Below, piece by piece: positions 26,763 to 39,809 of a DNA stretch of 64,000 nt. Where the stretch lies: contig NC_057384.1 of the NCBI RefSeq assembly GCF_016906535.1, forward strand, positions 992,001 through 1,056,000. The letters are read 5' to 3'. Position 1 is the stretch's first letter, and each line of letters starts with the position of its first letter. Both the position numbers and the translations under genes were made by a program. Below the pieces are notes generated by a model. It saw only the letters and a list, made by a program, of their open reading frames with translations, was not told the DNA's origin and did no database searches. Source of the stretch: Rhizoctonia solani. Lineage: Eukaryota; Basidiomycota; Agaricomycetes; Cantharellales; Ceratobasidiaceae.

Positions 26763-28526
26763 TCATGCGTCTACTTTCTCTTCAAGGGTATCGTAATGGC
26801 CCGGCCTGTGAGGTGTGTTAAATCCAGATCTCACAAAACACGGACAAACTAGACTTTACCTGTACAGTAAGACTACGGGCTTTGTACCATCTTCCTCTGC
26901 GCCTTCAGGAGAGAATTTTACAAAATTAATAGGCAAAGTTCCGTCTTCAAGAGGGGTTCCGCCTGAATTATCCAAATAAGCAACCTCGATACGGACTCGA
27001 AGTGCTCGGGAAAGGGCCATAATTTGAGGGTGATCTTGTTTCCGGCTCAGTTTAATGCCAAAGGTAAAATCTTATGCGTACCAGCTTCACGTCCCGTAGC
27101 CTCTACAAACGTCTCGACAAACGTCCGGATATCGACCATCTCGCCAGTATCAGGGTGGATTAAAAATGGCATAAAGTCGTCTTCGGGGGATAGCCGGATA
27201 TACGCGGATGTCAAAAGTCTCAAGAAAACGACAATTGAGTTTGAGACTTTAGGCAAGGTTACGTTAGGATCTCGACCATGTCAAGTCATTGTGGACCACT
27301 TACTCTCGGCATTTTGAAACTGCTCCAATAAAGTTTCATTGGTCAGAGGCAGTTTTCCAGGTGCAGGCACGACCTGCTGGATAACCTCGGCAAAGGCTTC
27401 GTAAAAGTCCTCAAACTACATTTCCTCCCATATTGTGAGATCATGGAGCAGATGGAAAAGTCAGAGCCAAAGCTTACCACAATCTTTTGGAATCCAGCAC
27501 GTTCCAGCAACGGAAGCGTCGACTCGAGATGTGACAACGATGTAGCCACAGCCAACCCAGGTTCTGGAGCCGTCAAAATTTTCTCGACATACGCAAATGC
27601 CAGTGCTAATTTTGTCCAATAACGCAAGTTCACGTGCGATCACTCGAAGGAAAGTGTTGAATTTCACTCACATCGGTAGAAACAATCACCATCACCTCTC
27701 GTTCTTCGAATTGCCTGCCAGCCACCGTGCTTCTGCAGCCAATCAATCTTGCGAAGTACGTTCGCATTGGGACCATCGTATTCGGAGACTCCACTGTCCG
27801 TGCTGCCCATCACATCGGCGAATGGCGAAAACTCGGCGCGAAGTTCTGAAAGGGGCGAGACGGGCGAGACAAGTGGTCTCCGAGAGGCCTCCTCGTTCTT
27901 GATATTCTGAGTTAATGCGAAAATATCTTCATCGGAGAGTGACTGGAGATCTAATTCAAAAACAAAAACAAAATCGCATATTGAAAATGGCCCAGAAAGG
28001 TCGAATGTTCAATTCACATACCCTGTGACTGAGTGGCCTGGGAGTCTCCAACGCTCTCAGATCTAGTGCTTTCCCCAACGGTGGGTGCAGTCGTGACGAC
28101 ATCATCTGTGGCTCCTTCAGCAGCCACAGCAGCCGCCACACCTAATCGCCATTTATCCACACGATTCGTATTTGAGTTTGGTTGTTTTTCGAGTTCAAGG
28201 AGTGATTTGCGGAGGGATATGCGAGGCCCATCGCCGGGAGGGGGTCGGTTTGAAATATCGGATGAGAAGGATGATAGCGATTGGGATTGCGGACGGGCAG
28301 GGCGAGGGTTGTCCCGAGTGCGTGTGGGACGGGAGTCATGATGGGTGGATTGGCGTTTGCGAGTGTGTGCGCGTGTCCGTGTCCGTGTTCGTGGAGGCGA
28401 AGGGGGCGGAGAAGCAGCGCGTCCGAGTCCGAAAACACGGGGGATGTTCAAGAATGATGCAGAGACACCGTCGTAAGCGACATAAGAGATGGCAGATGGG
28501 AGCCTAGTTAGTCTGGATTGTCTCAC
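26763..28526 (-). CDS. Otubain-type (OTU) deubiquitinating cysteine protease
   Basis: The otubain core is clear. It runs through DGPNANVLRKIDWLQKHGGW, the catalytic loop RRTRGDGDCFYR (Asp and Cys), SLAFAYVEKI, the helix block LERAGFQK and DDFMPFLIHPDTGEMVDIRT. After a final short intron it reads YRPGHYDTLEEKVDA with the catalytic His. TGA lies at 26763-26765. The core is joined by an intron to an upstream exon coding a basic Pro/Arg/Ser-rich region (ASPPPSPPRTRTRTRAHTRK), unlike human OTUB1. That exon stays open up to about 28526 but has no in-frame ATG, so the true start probably lies in a further upstream exon; the 5' limit given is provisional. The enzyme removes ubiquitin, in this family mainly Lys48-linked chains. 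Confidence 0.8.
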
Positions 28527-29107
28527 GTGCGCAATATAATAACAATAAAAAGCGAGATCTCTGGACTGGGGTCTGGAAAGAAAGGAGAATACGGAGAACC
28601 GGTTCGGGGGACTGACAGTATGAAATCACGAAACAAGACACGTTGTTTCCACACGTTTGTTGGGCATGGTACCAATATGCATACAACCAAGCTCACGTAC
28701 CCGAAGATCCCTCTATATTATCTCCCGTAGCCCTCTGCGCCATGTCCGTACGCGTTGTCGAACGATTGTTCTTATTTCGGTAATCCGTACCCCTAACCCA
28801 GCTGGCGAGATAGTTCTTTGGCTTTAGTCACTCGCTGTCCGTGATGATTTAATAAGAATATAAATTGTGGGAAAAGATCCAAGTTTAAACCAATGGGGCA
28901 TCAAGGCGAGGATCAGATAGATTGAGGTTTTATCCCCAAGCAAAGGTAAAGCTAGCACTGCCAAACTCCAGTCGGTGGCAGTGCTGGTTATGATGTAATT
29001 ATATGTGATGCATGACTTTTTCGGAGTTCAAGGGTCAATTTTGATAGAGCCGGTGGCACAACGCTATAACAGCCTCATCAATGCGCATTAATACAGGATG
29101 GGTAAGT
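28527..29107. other. Intergenic stretch between otubain and DLD
   Basis: It should contain the otubain promoter or first exon and the DLD 3' flank. A 10-bp perfect hairpin (AGCACTGCCA at 28954-28963 with TGGCAGTGCT at 28976-28985) lies 120 bp past the DLD stop. Confidence 0.4.
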
Positions 29108-31318
<2,211 letters not shown>

Positions 31319-31467
31319 GGTGCTAAAAACTAAACGCCGTCGAGTCGTCGCCAGAAAAGAAACCCAAGTCTTGTGGTTCGTGTGAAGTTATAGCTCAGGG
31401 TTCATCTCCCTTTCCGGCATCCATTTGCATCCGGACCCGCATAATTGGCGTCCGATTCCCGACAACG
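31319..31467. promoter_or_regulatory. Short divergent promoter between DLD and the SET-domain gene
   Basis: Only 149 bp separate the two start codons, so transcription of both must begin in or very near this segment. No TATA box is evident. Confidence 0.5.
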
Positions 31468-33329
31468 ATGGGTGTGGTCCCCACCGACGATGAACTAACA
31501 AGCGCCGTACGCTCGCTGAGAGCATCGAATGCCACTTTGGGTGTACCAAAACTTCTCTCAGCCCTTATAGCCTCCCAACCGGAATGGTCGGTCAGCGAGA
31601 AGCGCTTGCGGAAGATTGTGCAGAAACTGAAGAATGCAGAAGAAAGTAATGCTTATCCTACTTCGAGCTTGAACTCTGCGCTGGACGTATCAAAATACTC
31701 CAAAAAGATTAAAACGACTGTGTTTGGTGAAGAGAAAGGGAAAGGATTAATTGCCGCGCAGGATATAGATGCCGGCGAGGTGCTTTGGCGCGAGGATCCC
31801 TTCGTATATGCACCGCCCTGGTAAGCCGTATTCCTGTATGGAGTAATATAAATTGCCTCATGCTTTATGCTAGGGAAATCTACGAAGCACAGATGGCAGG
31901 TACCGCATGTGCCTATTGTAGTCGGGCATTTACCCCCACTAATCCTCCTCTACGGGTCCGATGCCCGCATGGTGAGCAATCCATCACTGCTGCAACTCCA
32001 CCAACGAGGCACTGTCGCGGAACCTTCTGTTCTCGTCTTTGTCTCGTAAGATCTGGGAGCAATCACTCTCTGCTATGCTCGGTCGCAAACCCTGCATGCC
32101 TTGAACTACTAGACCTCTTGGAGAAAGAGCGCTGGAAAGCCGCACTCACATTCACACAATGTGTCGTGAGAATATTATCAGCCTGGCAAGACGAAACACG
32201 AGGTGGCTCTATAAAGGACAAAGGAGGGTCCAACAGTTTGGGCGACCAGAACCTTAGCAGCAGGGATGCGATTTGGGATACCTACAGAAGTTTTGCAACG
32301 TTGCGAAATGACCGAAGGTGGTCTCATACCAGCGAAAAGTAAGTTTGTCCACTCTGGCTACTTATTTTCAGGGATTGAATGCACGATTAATTCTAGCGAC
32401 CTCGCGCGGAGTCAGTTGGAAAGCACCTACAAGCGTCTACACCTCGCTCTCGTCAATGCTTTCTATCTTGCACCCACGGGCGATCAGGAAAAGGAGGTTT
32501 CACATTCTTCAGCTACCTCAACGAGTATACCAACCCCAAGCAGATCCACAGTCGGCACAAAACAATTGAAACGATTGCTTCGGATACCCGTTCCCCAAGA
32601 GATACTGGGCTCGCTCTTTTCCTGGGATGGCCTTATGGAAGGGTTGGGTAAAATGAATCTCAGTGAGTTTGCGTATCGCGGTCAATTCTCCCATTCCCCG
32701 GGTCGATCTTCAGCACTATGTCATCACGCATGTGTTTGCTGGAATGGTCCTTCGGTTCCCGATACATCTCTATATACACCTGTTGTCGCTAGCGCTCTTG
32801 GTGTTATCGGACATTGTTGTTGGGGCCAAAACGTGGTTTTCTTCGGAAGAACACACACCCTTGCTTCATTTTTCGTTAGAAATACTTATCGAATGGCGCC
32901 AAACCATATTGACTAATCCGCTTGGCGTTAGATCTCGAATCTCACGGCGGCCTTTTCCCACTTCATTCCCACCTTAACCATGCCTGTAGGCCCAACGTTT
33001 CCATTCGGCACATTTCTTCGGACGGATCCACTACATCGATCCTGCATTCACCTAACCCTTCTCGAATCACTGCCATCGCAACCTCTCGAATTCCTGCTGG
33101 GGAGGAGCTGGTGGTGTCTTATGTAGACCCTAGTCTAGGCCTTCAAGCTAGGAGGCGCGAACTCAGAGCCTGGGACTTCGGCGTCTGTAAATGTGAAAGA
33201 TGCCTCGAGGAGGAGAAGGTGGATTCCGAGCGCCCAGAATCCCATGACAGTAAGGCAAAAGTCGGAGATGACGGCGGGAAGGGTCCAAAAGACTTGGAAG
33301 ATGAAATTCGCAATTTCTTGGGTGTCTAA
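31468..33329 (+). CDS. SET-domain protein, Set5/SMYD-like
   Basis: The start is ATG 31468 (MGVVPTDDELTSAVRSLRAS) and the stop is TAA at 33327-33329; three or more introns. An N-terminal helical domain (LLSALIASQPEWSVSEKRLR) precedes the first SET half (KGKGLIAAQDIDAGEVLWRE). An inserted Cys/His-rich segment follows (ACAYCSRAFTP, then CRGTFCSRLC), as in Set5 and SMYD proteins. The second SET half has HLNHACRPNVSIRHI (the NHxCxPN signature, with Ala for Ser) and IPAGEELVVSYVD. The post-SET cysteines are CKCERC. Set5 in yeast methylates histone H4; the substrate here is inferred only. The acidic, Lys-rich C-terminus is of unknown use. Confidence 0.82.
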
Positions 33330-34946
33330 AGTTGTATGGTAACTCCTGTGACAGGACCTTTCGTCTACGCAAGATCGAAACCCACTGAGGCGTGCACGAT
33401 GTGAAAGCAAACAATAGCTCTTGGAATTACAATTAAAATCTATCAATCGATGAACTGACATGGTGCCTCTGGTTCCGGAGTCGAAATCCCTATGTCACTT
33501 AATCAAATGGCTAACATGGTTTATCCGACAATCCACCTTCCTGTACTATCGTTCTCACCACTATAGTTTACCTTCCAAGGTTTTTATGTCCGTTATATCT
33601 GCCTGTCAATCAGTGCTGGAATCTGCCCGCGCATATCATGTCATATTATGTACAGAGAAGAGAAATGGGTTGGATGTTTCTATATCTAGGAATTATTTGA
33701 ATCATTATTTGTAATAGAGACGTTCCCTATCACCAAATTGGTTTAAAGTTACAAGCTGGAGATGAAAGTAAAATAGTCCCTTCACCCTTCTAGAAGGCCC
33801 CCCGGTTAGCCTTTCTCAAGCCCCTTCCTTCCTATCTTTGGCGCGTAGCCTCGAAATGCGTGTGTTACTCGTGTATTCCCTATAAATATCTGTCAGCAAT
33901 GGTGATCACGCAACGCCTTCCTTTTACCTTAGGCGATGAAACCCCTTTTAATACACGTCTATATGCGCGAGAATAGAGTTTTGAATTCGTCGGTGATACA
34001 AGGTCAGGTTCAACAGTGTGTTGTGGAGCATGTCAACCACGCGGCTGGTTGAAGTACTTGCTCAATAGACTATGTTTATGACTATGGCATTGAAGTACGA
34101 CCGAAGTCTAGACAAATTTCAATGACAAGGATTTCTAACGAAACTTCATTTCAGCCAGTATTAAATTCGCGGGTCAAGGAATTCCCAGTTGATGCCCCGT
34201 GTTCTAGCCGCTCGCGATGTCTAACATTTACACAAGTTGATACTATATTCTGAACCGGTACAACGATCATTTCTATATAACATACACGGCTTATAGCGAT
34301 TCGAAAATTTAGATTGCCGGTGCCGTCACCCAGTCCCTCGTTATACGTTCAATCTGTATGCCACTGTTTTAGCATTCGTCAGTCTAGCCAGTCCCCAGGA
34401 TTGGTACCCTGTATTGTTTCGAGGTTTTTTCGGGCAAGGAGACTTATATGGTGATTCATTCGGCCTCCTTGACAAATTATGATATCATATTTCTGTCTCA
34501 TGTGCTCCCCATGGCTGACAGGGCAACAAAACCCAACGCTAAAGTCTGCCAATGTATCGGATGCCGCGGATACTTTGATGTTGATATCGCGGCATCGAAC
34601 GGACTTTCTTGCTGAGCTCCTTAGAACCATTATAGATGAACGATGGTCCCCGCCTTACATTCATGCAATTTTAGGAAGCTGGAGTGTAATCACGCCCTTT
34701 CAATCGGACCGCGTGTACAGTCTCGATTTCTGCCTCTCCTAGCAGGTGGGTGGTTGACTATCGATAACCATCATAAGTCAAAATCTGGGCTATTCAGCTT
34801 CTTTCCCTCTTGGGAAAGTATATTGCGATGTGGCGCAATCGACTGCCTCGAGCCTTTCCCTCGGTGCAATCTGACAAGCTCTTTAAAGCCTTAGTCTTGG
34901 CCAAGTATCCATTCTTCCACTCGCAGTATACCATTTGCCTCCTAAA
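33330..34946. other. Intergenic stretch, 1.6 kb
   Basis: No coding region, RNA gene or clear repeat was found. Long upstream regions are usual before WOPR-type regulators, so control elements for the next gene may lie here; that is inference. Confidence 0.35.
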
Positions 34947-36136
34947 ATGCCCCAACAAGTAACTCTGACACCAACTCATTTCATTCCTCGTACTAAAGCC
35001 ACCCATCAGCGACTACGTCTGTGTTTCGAGATTTCTACAGCCGATACGAGCCTAACTGAATTGCTGTTCTAGACATCCGTAGTGCGCGTGACGCGCATAC
35101 AGTATTTGAAGCGGTCAGGCTAGGGATGCTGCCTATGGTGACTCAGCGCCTCAGCGTCGTTGATTGCGAATTACTACAACCAGGTCAAGTATACTGTTGG
35201 GAACAAGAAAATGGAGAGAGTGGAATCGAGCGATGGACAGATGGCCGCCGATGGTGAGAACGATGCTCTCCAAACCATGCACGAATTCACACAGAAGCTC
35301 TAGGGGCGGTTCGCGTGCAAGGGAAAATTTCTTATTTTACATCGAAGCACAACCTAGATTAGAACAGGAAGAAGGGAGCTCCAGCATAGATGAGTATGTA
35401 TATTCTCGGCATTGATGCACCTGAACCTTCGCTGAAATGGTGTAGCTATCAAATTCCCCAAAGCCAAAAAGCGCCGTGGGACTTCAGACAAGACAAGAGA
35501 TGTGGTGGCTTTACCAAACAGGTTTGTGATAAAGTTGTGGAGTTCTGTCACTTGACTAATCTCACGGGTAGACCTATTCCGCATGGGTCAAATTCAGTCC
35601 TATGCACCCACCTCGTAGATGGAATTTGACGGTATGGTGGCTATCCGACCAACGTCATCAATAGTATCGGTAATCTCTTATCGTAATATTAGGCCTATTT
35701 CGCGGGTGAAGATTACTTGAACCTGCCGACCGTGGACAGTGACCCAATTTTCTCGAAGTTTGACATACCTCCAGGAGTGTACACGACATTCGACAGCCTG
35801 CTAAAGAAGTCAGAACGACGGTCAGTCATCAGTGCCGATTTGAGTGAGACATTGGTGAGCGCTCAATGGACTACCTCTGGTGAAGTTAAACAAATTTCAT
35901 CCCAAACATAGCCCCCCCAAACCGGATTGAGTAGCCAATTGACAGGCCAGACTTCAGCATCACATTTTAATGACCAAATTATATATGCGCCACAGCCAAG
36001 GCGCTCACTCCCTGGCGGTCAGGATCCGGAATACCCCGTTCTACCGAAGGCAGATAACCAAGACAACCCAACATCTCCTCTTCCTCGCTCACCGGAAGAC
36101 CAACGAGCGCTTTCCATGTTCAAATTGCAGCTGTGA
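34947..36136 (+). pseudogene. Gti1/Pac2 (WOPR) family regulator gene, frame damaged
   Basis: From ATG 34947 (MPQQVTLTPTHFIPRTKATH), an intron leads to the WOPR N-terminal box: IRSARDAHTVFEAVRLGMLP, then MVTQRLS and ERWTDGRR. After that come RENFLFYIEAQ, a basic segment KFPKAKKRRGTSDKTRD and the second box PPRRWNLTAYFAGEDYLNLP. The tail begins KFDIPPGVYTTFD. WOPR proteins (Wor1, Gti1, Pac2, Ryp1) are DNA-binding master regulators of morphology and virulence. Problems are visible: the tryptophan after GRR becomes Cys if the only workable AAG acceptor is used, and a one-base shift separates IQSYA from PPRRW at a CCC run. An in-frame TAG at 35909-35911 is followed by more protein-like sequence to 36136. 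Sequencing error or a true pseudogene are both possible. Confidence 0.6.
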
Positions 36137-36541
36137 CTCGAAGTTCTTAACCTGGGGTGTTGAGGGCAAGCATGGATTTCAACACGCGACTCTCTAAATT
36201 TATACCCGCGTCCTGTGTTTTATATCAAGTGTATTATGAGCTCATGTAAGTAGGGATGTAATCAAGTAAACAGAGCTAAAAGCAAAAACTCAAAGCTGTG
36301 TCGTAGTGCGGGTTTGGCGTCCAAATTCACCGTAGGTTTGTGCGTGAACTCATGCACGTCCGGTGATGAATCATAAAACAGTTGGGTGATTGGCGACTTA
36401 ACAGCTCATGACCGTGTTGATAGAGGCTAAATATGATAGAAAAAGCTACCTGATATATTTGAGTATGTGTAGGAATGAATATTGGATTCGTAAGCCCGGA
36501 CAACATAAAAGTGGCAAGCCTAATAGCACCTATGCACATGA
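36137..36541. other. Tail-to-tail intergenic stretch
   Basis: It lies between the 3' ends of the WOPR gene and the LPMO gene. No further feature is seen. Confidence 0.4.
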
Positions 36542-37892
36542 CTACAAACATTGGTAGTAATAGTCGTTGAGCTTGGTGCAAGTTGACCCAGAGACACATG
36601 CAGTAGCGCCCTAAGCCAACGAAATTTGTGAATTGGCGAACGATTGAACGAGCTGAGATAGTACATACCGTCCAGCCAATGCCTCCGCACTGAGCATACT
36701 TGGCAGCACCACCAGTGGGGGCTGGAGCTGCCGAAGTAGATATCTTGGTAGTTTGTGAAGTAGTAGTCTGAGTAGTTGTAGCCTTGGTCGTTGCTACTGT
36801 GGTACCGGCTGGCGCGGTTGGCGTAGTTGGCGTAGAGCCATCGCAAGTAAACGGACGAGGTCCAGGAATGACGTAATTGGTCAACGGGGGGTACTAATGA
36901 CAAAAAGGTTAGTTATGCACAATCGCTGATAGCGGGAGCGAGGCATACATAGATCTGTCGAATAACATTAGTTAAATTTTGTACACAGAGATTACTTTAA
37001 ACTCACGTTAACCGTGACACCAGGGTCCGTGCCGGCATAAGCGCCGGGGAAGGAGACGGTGGCTGGGGATGCATTGCCACCACCAGTGACGTTAATTTGG
37101 GCACATCCTGTGTAGAACTGAGCTCCTGGGTAAGTAGAAGCTCCGTGAAGGCCTATTGAATATCGTTGAGATTATTTCTCTGATTAATTAGCTGCACTCC
37201 TCACCGATAACTTCTGCACGAAGGAAATAGTTTCCAGAAGGAATGCACTTGGGGATGACGGCGCTCGCCTTCCCGCCGTTCTCAATGAGACGGTTTACGC
37301 CCCACTTGCCGTTCGCGTCCAAGCCGTCTTCGGCAATCTTGAACCATTTGAGTCCGGTCATCGTTTCTTGAGTCGCGTCGGGAACCTTGGCCAAGTAAAC
37401 TGCCGGTAAATACTTGTTAGAATGTCTCGCCTCCCTAGTTATCAGCTCTCTCACCCATGACTGGGCCCAAGTGACTCGCAGCAATAGGATCGTCCCCATC
37501 ATTAGGGTCAGCTCCGTTGAGCCCGTGGTGCCACTCATGAGTAATGGTGGCACCAGCAGGGACAGTGATTACAGTCTTGTCAAAGGGAGTGACAAGAGGT
37601 TAACACCGCCATTGCACTGGATAAAAGAGGTAAATACACAGCAGATCAAGGGTTATGAAATCCCTACAATAATGTCGTTAGTAGTGACATCCGTGATAGG
37701 TCCGTTGGAGGTAGGATGACGGATGCCCTTCAGGTGGCCAGCAGAGACGCCATTGACATATAGTTCCTATATGCGGGTGATATTTAGCCCGATGTCCTTT
37801 TGCAATTGAGAATACCTTACTTGGAAGATAGTGTGGGCAGCTGCCTGAGCGGATAGAAGAACGAGGGATGCTGCGATGGCTTGAGACCTCAT
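36542..37892 (-). CDS. AA9 lytic polysaccharide monooxygenase with CBM1
   Basis: The start is the ATG at 37890-37892 ([19 protein letters not shown]) and the stop is TAG at 36542-36544. The signal peptide should be cut before HTIFQ, leaving an N-terminal histidine that forms the copper brace. The second brace histidine is in [11 protein letters not shown] and the axial tyrosine in [30 protein letters not shown] is the family Gln/His region. A Thr/Ser-rich linker ([19 protein letters not shown]) leads to a C-terminal cellulose-binding CBM1 ([11 protein letters not shown], then [18 protein letters not shown]) split by an intron. The secreted enzyme oxidatively cleaves cellulose or related glucans. 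A TATA box lies about 80 bp upstream. Every key residue is present. Confidence 0.92.
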
Positions 37893-39809
37893 AATTAGTG
37901 TAGGTGGAAAAGAAGACTGATAGGAAGGAAAGACAGGTTGTTGATTGTCACTCTGGCTATTCAGTAGGTCCTTTTATACGTATGCCAAGTTGCTACCGAA
38001 GCTGTTAATCAGGATACACTTTATTGCCTCCCTATACTGTCGCTTGATTATCGGCCAGAAAAGCGCAGCGTGACGGACTCTAGTAACGACCGAAGAGGGA
38101 AGATTGGGGAGTTTCACTGGGGTTGCATAGAAGCACATGAATAGCATACTACTGTAATTCCAATCAAGAAAATGGTATTTGTAGGATACGCTCTCATCTG
38201 TTTCCGAAAATGCGCGAGGTTTTGGCGACGCTTTGGTCACAGTGGCGGAGTCAGATGACTGCATGGGATGAAAACCAACAAATTGTCCAGAGTGGTGATT
38301 GTTCAGACTTGCGATGCAGGACTTCTCGTGGGTCGATAATCAATGACGAAGGGGTTTAAACATTGATGCAAGTAATATAACCCAATTAGATCTGGGAGCT
38401 ACGATTGGAGAAAGTATAATATCAAATTTCATTGCATTTCAGGGCAATTTTGAAGTCTCTGTAATACCCCGAGGAAAAACTGTTAGGTCATGAAACTCAA
38501 GCATATGACCAGAGCGAGGAAGGTTAGGTTGGATTTTGTTCCACCAGATGACCAGCCATCAGCATAGTTTACCTTTGAATACGTCATGAATGTACCTTTT
38601 AACCGACCAATCGGATTAACAAACGGGGTGCCGAATGATTGAAGGTTTCTAAACCAACCTGTTAACTACCATGTAACTACCGATCAAGGCGCTGGGTGAT
38701 AAGAGCAGCCTTGGCCTCATCGATTTCATCCTATCAGGTGATGGTCAGGAAACCGAAGTTAGTTCCACGCTATATCATATCATACATCAAGGATACTATA
38801 GGCCGGAGCTTGCCAAGGCCCCCAAGCCCACGTGACTAGAATCAGGTACAGTCGCGTATCATGGTAATTGTCTTAGCGCGTGAGCCCCATATCGCGTGCT
38901 TTTATTCCCCTTTCGCCTTGCCTAGCTTTTCGTCTTCCCTTTTCCCTCATAACGCTTCACTAAACCTCGATGCTTCACTTTACCCTTTACATTACCTGGC
39001 ACTGCTCACCAACCATCACTCCTTTCCTTAGACGTCAGAGATAGTCGTCAGGCTCACAAGTACCTACCGTGTAGCATTTTCTCCGACTCTCTAGTTTACA
39101 TCGAATTTTCAAATTTAGCCACGTATATCTTATCTTAGCGTTTTACCATTGCACGTGTCTATATCATTTAGCTTACTTTATTCATATATAATTTGGCTTA
39201 CACCTGCTCGCCAAGGGGTCCAGATTACCCATTCATTGGATATCCATTTATCATGGGCCTAAAAAGAACCGACTAGATCAATCAACACGAAGGGAACAAG
39301 CGCATGACCATCTGATCGTGCCGAGCATTTTAGCTCGTTCGACGTGGTTTTTATAGGGATGCTGCATCCTGTTACAGTCGGACGAATTATTTTGTTAAAT
39401 CTACTCTAGTAGTTCGACGTATAGTTGAAGCTTATGGTACCGTTTTCATCTCTATCTATGGAGTCGTACAAGTATATGCGTGTCAAAAAGCTAGCACATG
39501 GTGCTGGCCTGATGTCTATGAGCTGTTCATACATCATCATGGATAACACAACACTTCCATTTGTATTATTTCAAAAATCAACGCTGTGTTATCTTAGGGT
39601 AATTGAATGCGCAAATTGGCTTGAGTTCGTGATGTTTCAACTCATGATATAGTGGTCCCGAGATAAACCCAAGTATGTACAGCTTTACTGACCCCTCGAG
39701 CCCCTATCCAGCTCAATCTATCAATTGCTAGTGCACATCTATTTAGATCATTGGTAGTTCAATATGAGCGCCGGTTTAGATTTATGCAAACCGTCTCCTA
39801 GAATCACCC
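37893..39809. other. Intergenic stretch, 1.9 kb, with the LPMO promoter
   Basis: The first 100 bases hold the minus-strand LPMO promoter. A CT-rich stretch at about 38890-39060, following a CACGTG site near 38829, looks like a plus-strand basidiomycete promoter or leader, but no acceptable gene follows it. Confidence 0.35.
37972..37978 (-). promoter_or_regulatory. TATA box of the LPMO gene
   Basis: TATAAAA on the minus strand, about 80 bp before the start codon, in keeping with strong regulated CAZyme promoters. Confidence 0.6.

Noticed and set aside
38826..39240. A plus-strand gene following a CT-rich, promoter-like stretch
   Set aside because: No reading frame with recognisable protein character follows, and the similar CT-rich stretch near 42600 likewise leads to nothing.
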